The notes beneath the pieces are model-generated. The model made no database searches and was not told the origin of the DNA. It saw only the letters and a program-made list of their open reading frames with translations. Below are positions 60,501-64,000 of a stretch of DNA of 64,000 bases, piece by piece; the first letter of the stretch is position 1; each line of letters starts with the position of its first letter. The DNA lies in assembly GCA_001898145.1 (NCBI GenBank), contig MKSR01000029.1:248001-312000 (forward strand), written 5' to 3'. The position numbers and the translations under genes were made by a program. The stretch is from Dyadobacter sp. 50-39. Lineage in GTDB: Bacteria; Bacteroidota; Bacteroidia; Cytophagales; Spirosomataceae.

Positions 60501-60824
60501 TGCGGTAATGTCTTTAAACTTCATCTTCTCCCCCTTCGCGCCCAGGTTCAGGTAGAGCTTGTTGGAGCCCATATTGGAAGTGAAGAAAAGGTCCTCGAAG
60601 CCGTCGTTATTAATGTCGCCTACCGCCACGCCGCCGCCATTGTAATAATATTCATAGGACATTACGTTCTGGTTCTCGGTTTCGCTGATGGGGTTCACGA
60701 AATCGATGCCGGTCTGTTTGCCATCGAGCAGGCGGAACAACGGGCTTTGCGCCCTGACGCCGGTGAAATGTAATGTCAGCAGAAAAATAGCAGGCAGGTA
60801 AAAAAGGCGACCCTTGTGATTCAT
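57516..60824 (-). CDS. FG-GAP/VCBS-repeat protein with ASPIC/UnbV domain
   Basis: 1102 residues with a signal peptide (YLPAIFLLTLHFTGVRAQ). Many Ca2+-binding FG-GAP units of the type D-x-[DN]-x-DG are seen: VAVGDINNDGFEDLFF, VNGDGLLDIHV, DYDNDGDLDMML, ADVNQDGWEDIYV, DFDNDGFKDLFI, DLDNDGDLDLVV. They fall in two sets, before and after an ASPIC/UnbV domain (about 535-610: GIGARVYLKNKG, NPNRGYLSCTPQRLHFGLG, VDTVKILWPDG), giving a double beta-propeller. It is exported and probably binds the outer membrane or glycans. It is co-translated with the haloperoxidase-type enzyme. Its closest eukaryotic likeness is CRTAC1. Confidence 0.9.
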   Translation of the reverse strand: MNHKGRLFYLPAIFLLTLHFTGVRAQSPLFRLLDGKQTGIDFVNPISETENQNVMSYEYYYNGGGVAVGDINNDGFEDLFFTSNMGSNKLYLNLGAKGEKMKFKDITASAGKGLEGRKGGWKTGVTMADVNGDGLLDIHVCYSGKVKDEDRKNQLFINQGNLKFVEQAKEYGLDNISYSTQAAFFDYDNDGDLDMMLLNHTTKKIDNMELAKFRTQTDELAGNKLFENQKNHFVEVTQKAGIHQYPLTFGLGIAIADVNQDGWEDIYVTNDYNEPDYLYINNHDGTFRDVTRQYFRHLAQFSMGIDIADFNNDGLPDIMSLDMLPEDNQRQKLLQLQENYESFELMVRQDLQKQYMRNMLQLNNGDGTFSEIAQFAGVSNTDWSWTPLFADFDNDGFKDLFISNGYLRDYTNKDFLKYWGDYKIKRAVDKEPFQLMDLVKAMPSTALANYVFKNNRDLTFSKMQQPWGLEHASVSSGAVYADLDNDGDLDLVVNNINEPAFVYQNTASDAKNVNWLQLKLKQNGGNAGGIGARVYLKNKGKLQYQEVNPNRGYLSCTPQRLHFGLGEAQAVDTVKILWPDGTSQVLENVKGNQLLTVEKSGRKAGKQEIVSNALFQKQVPAIAYQHEGFSENDFKRQPLMLSMYSQTGPVVAKGDVNEDGLEDIFVSGDQNKQARIWLQQKDGAFREMPGFAAGDENTSAISAAVFFDANGDGFDDLYIAKGGYSLFEPNTVSLQDEIYLNDGKGGLSLSVLSVPNMKASSKSCVRPFDFDQDGDPDLFVGGRIIPGRYPEAPASFLLVNDGKGRFEAHESPFFKVGMVTDAQWGDLNGDGKTELVIVGEMMPVKVFTYNGKRFEDTTADFFQREESGFWNTLKIEDLDSDGKPDIIAGNMGQNSQIKASEKEPAELYFADFDKNGSIDPFFNFYVQGKSYPFVSRDELNDQIYPMRKKFSFYRDYANAAMADVIPAAELEKAGKLEARELNTVCFMNRNGKFEKIAMPARAQFAPVCTILTGDYNQDGLKDLLLLGNKTDNRLKLGSMDANYGSLFAGDGKGGFRFVEQPETGLSVVGDVKSAVQIQINNQSYLVVGAFNEPLQFYKNSKK

Positions 60825-60873
60825 TGAAAGTGCAGTACCTGTTTAGAAAGGAAGATTTACTACTAAAATAAAA

Positions 60874-60896
60874 AACTTCAACCAAAAGTTGAAGTT
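60874..60896 (-). terminator. Second terminator between the SusD and FG-GAP genes
   Basis: A perfect 9-base stem (AACTTCAAC with GTTGAAGTT, loop of 5) is followed on the minus strand by TTTTTT. It lies upstream of the FG-GAP start and could also act as an attenuator in read-through. Confidence 0.82.
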
Positions 60897-60921
60897 AAAA
60901 CTAAGTGCAGTGATTTGAGAA

Positions 60922-60958
60922 GAAAGCGCTAAGAAAAATAACATTTCTTAGCGCTTTC
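60922..60958 (-). terminator. First terminator after the SusD gene
   Basis: A perfect 15-base stem (GAAAGCGCTAAGAAA with its complement, loop of 7) lies 8 bases beyond the SusD stop; a short T-rich tract follows on the minus strand. With the hairpin at 60874 it makes a tandem pair. Confidence 0.85.
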
Positions 60959-60965
60959 GTATTAT

Positions 60966-62582
60966 TTACTTATCCCACCATACTCTGGATACCCAGTTGT
61001 CACCGCTTGAGAGACGGCCAATGGCGTCGCCGTAATTGGCGCTGTTCTGAGTTGCCTCGGTAGTCGGGTAAGGCTGGCGGCGCGGAATGGTCCCGTTCGA
61101 GAAGTTACCCACGTAGTTGATCGGCGTCAACACGGGGAAGCCCGAACGTTTCCAGTTGCTCCAAGCCTCTACGAAGTTGAACTGGATACCGGTAGTAGCC
61201 CAGTACTGCTCATTGATTTGTTTCAATGCATTCGCAGCGTCCAAAGGATGCGCAGCCGCATAGGCATCGGCAGTTGCCGCATCGATCACCGCAGCAGCAC
61301 CGTATTTGCCGATAGACTGGATACCAGCTGAAAGGCCATTTTTGTAATGCGTAGCAGCTGTTCCGCTTACTGCAAAGCCGCGGGTTGCGGCTTCTGCCAG
61401 CAACAGCTCGGTCTGAGCGTAAGTAAGTACGAAGATCGGTCCGCTTCGTGAACGGTAGATGCCGGCTGGGCGGGAGTACTTGCCGATAGGCGTAGCATCA
61501 CCTCCTGTGCCGGTACCGCCTGGATAACCTGCCGACTTGGTAATGTCGGTTGCACCGCCATTCATGTCGTAGCCGTTCGGCAAGCCGAGCTGGTTGGCAG
61601 GCGTAGCATCTCCGGCAACGGTAATGCTCTGGTTGGCTGCAAGACCAGCCGCAGGCACTTCCGCGATTTTACCCAGACGCGGGTCATTACCCGATTTAAG
61701 GTAATCGATCATCACCTTGCTCCATCTCACCTGGTAAATGTCAGCAGGCGTAGACAATGCAGCGCCGTTACCGTTGGTATAACCATTGGCATCGTCCATT
61801 ACAATGTAAGCATCGTCGGCGACGCTGGTGAACACGCCGCCAGTAGCTGCCTTTTCAGCATAGGTCTTAGCAGTAGCCAGGTCCGCTTTTGTCAGGCGCA
61901 TGGCCAGTTTCAGCATCAGCGAGTAGCCGTACTTCTTCCATTTGGTGATATCGCCTTTGTAGTTGGCAAACGCATCGTTCGCGGGGAGCGCAGCGGCAGG
62001 GTTCAGGGCAGCGATGGCACCATCCAGGCGTGTCAGCAACGATTTGTAGATGCTTTCCTGGGTGTCGTAAACCGGTAAGGTAATGCCCGATTTCGCCTGC
62101 AAAGCCTGGGTGTAAGGGATATCACCGTAAATGTCGGTGATAGTCGCCAGCGCCTGTACCTGCATGATGATTGCGATGTTTGTCAGGTTTACCAGGTTGG
62201 GCTTATCCTTTGTCAACTGCTCCATTTCATAGGCAAGGCTTGCTGCGCGGTAACCTGTGTTCCATGAGCTGGCCAGATAGGAGTTCGTGTTGCTCGAAAT
62301 CACATATTTGTCCGCATTGGAATAATAGTTGGCCGCACCCGAAGTAGTGGAAGACAGAATCTGCACCCACATGCTTTGGAACAGGATCGACCCGTTATAA
62401 CCTGCTGTCGCATTAGCATGGTTGAACTGAACGCTCGGCAATAACAGGTTCGGATCGAAAGTTTCTCCCGAAGCCTTGGTAGGGTCGGTATTCAGTTCAT
62501 CGAATTTGTCCGTACAAGCCAAAGGAAGCAGGCCTGCGAGGACGATCATATTGATTAGTCTCTTTTTCATATTTATGCTCAT
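60966..62582 (-). CDS. SusD/RagB-family outer-membrane lipoprotein (SusD-like_2 type)
   Basis: 538 residues from the ATG at 62582, which overlaps the SusC stop by four bases (ATGA); an ATG 12 bases on is also possible. The lipoprotein signal ends LAGLLPLACTDKF, so the Cys would be lipidated. NTDPTKASGETFDPNLLLP matches the opening of the SusD-like_2 family. The body is helical with TPR-like pieces (VQALATITDIYGDIPYTQAL, YKSLLTRLDGAIAALNP) and a C-terminal GDNWVSRVWWDK. It caps the SusC barrel and binds a ligand; in this sub-type peptides or small oligosaccharides are likelier than starch. Confidence 0.95.
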   Translation of the reverse strand: MSINMKKRLINMIVLAGLLPLACTDKFDELNTDPTKASGETFDPNLLLPSVQFNHANATAGYNGSILFQSMWVQILSSTTSGAANYYSNADKYVISSNTNSYLASSWNTGYRAASLAYEMEQLTKDKPNLVNLTNIAIIMQVQALATITDIYGDIPYTQALQAKSGITLPVYDTQESIYKSLLTRLDGAIAALNPAAALPANDAFANYKGDITKWKKYGYSLMLKLAMRLTKADLATAKTYAEKAATGGVFTSVADDAYIVMDDANGYTNGNGAALSTPADIYQVRWSKVMIDYLKSGNDPRLGKIAEVPAAGLAANQSITVAGDATPANQLGLPNGYDMNGGATDITKSAGYPGGTGTGGDATPIGKYSRPAGIYRSRSGPIFVLTYAQTELLLAEAATRGFAVSGTAATHYKNGLSAGIQSIGKYGAAAVIDAATADAYAAAHPLDAANALKQINEQYWATTGIQFNFVEAWSNWKRSGFPVLTPINYVGNFSNGTIPRRQPYPTTEATQNSANYGDAIGRLSSGDNWVSRVWWDK

Positions 62583-64000
62583 TTGAACTTGAAGGCTACG
62601 TTAACCCCGTAATTACGTGTTGCGGGCAAGCTGGTACCTTCGATACCCGAATATCTCAGGTTGGCACCGAAAGTAGCTTCCGGATCGATGTTATTGGTTT
62701 TCTTCATAAAGTAGAACAGGTTCCGTGAAACCAGCGAGATGTTCACAGCGCGGATCAAAGGCCATTTCGCCAGCATTTTGGCAGGCAGGTTATAACCCAA
62801 TGTGATCTGGCGCAGTTTGATGAAGTCGCCATCCAGCACGCTGATAGCCGTTACGTTATTAGCCAACGCCGTGTAGTAATCCTGTGCAGTTGCGGTAACT
62901 GTGTTAGCTGCACCGCTCTCTGTTACACCGGTAGTAATGCCGCCTTCGCGACCCACCAGGGTTTCCTTCGCCAAACCACGACGGTATGCGTAGTTTTCGG
63001 TGGCAGAAAGGATCTTGTTACCGAAGTTGTAATCAACCAGGAACGACAGGTTCACATCACCGAAGCGAAGGTCGTTGTTCAAACCACCGTAAAGTGTTGG
63101 CAATACAGTACCGTAGTTTTTCAGATCACCACGAACCGGCAGACCTGATGCATCCACCACGATCTGGCCATTCGACGCATATTTATAGTCGTAAGCGCGG
63201 ATCTGCGGACCAGCTTCACCCACAACAAATGCAGTGATCGCATTACCGAGCGTCGCACGGTTTGAACCGAGTGTAATCGGGTTGTTGTCGGCGTCTGTTT
63301 CGAGGATTTTGTTTTTAACCGATGTGAGGTTGAAAGACGCATTCCATTCGAATTTTGAAGTTCTGACAGGCGTACCGGTCAGCATCAATTCCAAACCGCG
63401 GTTTTGAACAGAACCAGTACCTACCACCCCGCTCACATAACCGGTTGCGCTGCTGTAAGTTGCCGGCATGATCTCGTTTTTGGTTTTCTGGGTGTAGTAA
63501 GATGCATCCAAACCAAGACGGTTTCCGAAGAACTTCAATTCCAAACCAACCTCTACTTCATCCTTTGTAAATGGTTTCAGGAAGAGGTTCGGCAATGCAT
63601 CGCTGAAATTACCGGTTGCAACGCCATTAAATGCGTTCCCAACACCATAGTAAATAGCTGTTCCATAGGCAGTTGTCGGCTCTCCGCTCGTTTTAGCGTA
63701 CGAAGCACGAACTTTACCAAAGCTAAGGCTCGAAACATCCAGGAGGTCAGTGAAGATGAATGCACCCGTTACCGAAGGCGTAAAAATGCTTCTATTTACG
63801 CTTGGGAGCGTAGAATACACATCGTAACGGCCGGTAGTGCTCAGGTTCAGAATTCCCTTGTAACCCAAGTCAACACTGTAATAGGCTGACTGCACCTCGG
63901 TATTTGCAACTTCGTAGTTACGGTTGAAGTTCACCACGTTGTTCCAGCTGTACAGGTAAGGCAATACGAACGGACCACCGCCGATGCTTACTTTCTCATA
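62579..64000 (-). CDS. SusC/RagA TonB-linked outer-membrane transporter, N-terminal part outside window
   Basis: 473 residues of the barrel are seen; the frame is open to the right edge (the real start lies beyond). It has the strand-rich end of SusC-family TonB-dependent receptors: RSIFTPSVTGAFIFTDLLD, KVRASYAKTSGEPTTAYGT, LKFFGNRLGLDASYYTQKTK, FNLTSVKNKILETD, RQITLGYNLPAKMLAKW, INISLVSRNLFYFMKKT and a closing NYGVNVAFKFK. The plug, TonB box and carboxypeptidase-D-like domain would lie upstream. Together with the SusD partner it imports an oligomer across the outer membrane using TonB energy. Confidence 0.95.
   Translation of the reverse strand, partial: YEKVSIGGGPFVLPYLYSWNNVVNFNRNYEVANTEVQSAYYSVDLGYKGILNLSTTGRYDVYSTLPSVNRSIFTPSVTGAFIFTDLLDVSSLSFGKVRASYAKTSGEPTTAYGTAIYYGVGNAFNGVATGNFSDALPNLFLKPFTKDEVEVGLELKFFGNRLGLDASYYTQKTKNEIMPATYSSATGYVSGVVGTGSVQNRGLELMLTGTPVRTSKFEWNASFNLTSVKNKILETDADNNPITLGSNRATLGNAITAFVVGEAGPQIRAYDYKYASNGQIVVDASGLPVRGDLKNYGTVLPTLYGGLNNDLRFGDVNLSFLVDYNFGNKILSATENYAYRRGLAKETLVGREGGITTGVTESGAANTVTATAQDYYTALANNVTAISVLDGDFIKLRQITLGYNLPAKMLAKWPLIRAVNISLVSRNLFYFMKKTNNIDPEATFGANLRYSGIEGTSLPATRNYGVNVAFKFK

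Noticed and set aside
59763..60773. A 336-codon open frame opposite the FG-GAP gene
   Set aside because: The Val/Ile-rich periodic look is the complement of Asp/Asn-rich calcium repeats.

Overview
The window looks like chromosomal DNA of an aerobic Bacteroidota of the order Cytophagales, most like Dyadobacter and its relatives. This is inference from content, without a database search. Supporting signs are a SusC/SusD pair, a PorW/SprE-like type IX secretion lipoprotein, a protease with a C-terminal T9SS-type sorting domain, a MurF-alanine racemase fusion, -7 elements of the TAnnTTTG type, and almost no Shine-Dalgarno sequences. Base composition is close to half GC and even, except for a few AT-rich spacers. 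No rRNA, tRNA, CRISPR array, insertion sequence or prophage was found.

Layout. 1-5.4 kb (minus strand): glycerate kinase (cut by the window edge), a class A penicillin-binding protein and the PorW-like lipoprotein. 5.5-8.8 kb (plus): an ATP synthase cluster with AtpZ, an AtpI-like protein and subunits a, c, b and delta, closed by a strong terminator before any alpha or gamma gene. 8.8-20.2 kb (minus): sugar isomerase, esterase, ClpC, WbqC-like protein, TsaC, glycosyltransferase, BrkB-like protein, thioesterase, MltG and an Ldh-family dehydrogenase. 20.4-26.3 kb (plus): DUF502 protein, a small membrane protein, AroA, a glutamate-synthase-like FMN protein and a secreted subtilase. 26.3-29.8 kb: Nudix hydrolase, DUF2911 protein, TRIC-type channel, ThyA and OsmC. 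30.1-33.8 kb (plus): a tight run of pterin dehydratase, RsmI, DUF4105 protein, inositol-phosphatase-like protein, YfiT/BstA-like protein and a tiny cysteine-rich membrane protein. 33.9-50.4 kb: Acs, a methyltransferase, an ArsC-like protein, a dicarboxylate symporter, a universal stress protein, CorA, MurF-Alr, polyphosphate kinase, GyrB and a large unknown membrane protein.

The last 14 kb is the most accessory part, all on the minus strand. It holds a PVC-type haem-binding protein with an SGNH-like front domain next to a ThuA protein, two unknown genes, and then a block read as SusC, SusD, an FG-GAP/ASPIC-UnbV protein and a vanadium-dependent haloperoxidase-type enzyme. Two tandem terminators separate the SusC/SusD part from the FG-GAP/haloperoxidase part, whose two genes overlap by one base.

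Most genes are housekeeping: envelope synthesis (PBP1, MltG, MurF-Alr, WbqC), energy (ATP synthase, Acs, Ppk), protein quality control (ClpC) and nucleotide or cofactor metabolism. The best candidates for less-described biology are the FG-GAP/haloperoxidase module, the SGNH-PVC-cytochrome/ThuA pair, the large membrane protein at 48.7-50.4 kb, and the two seven-base-periodic repeat arrays on either side of the Ldh-family gene.
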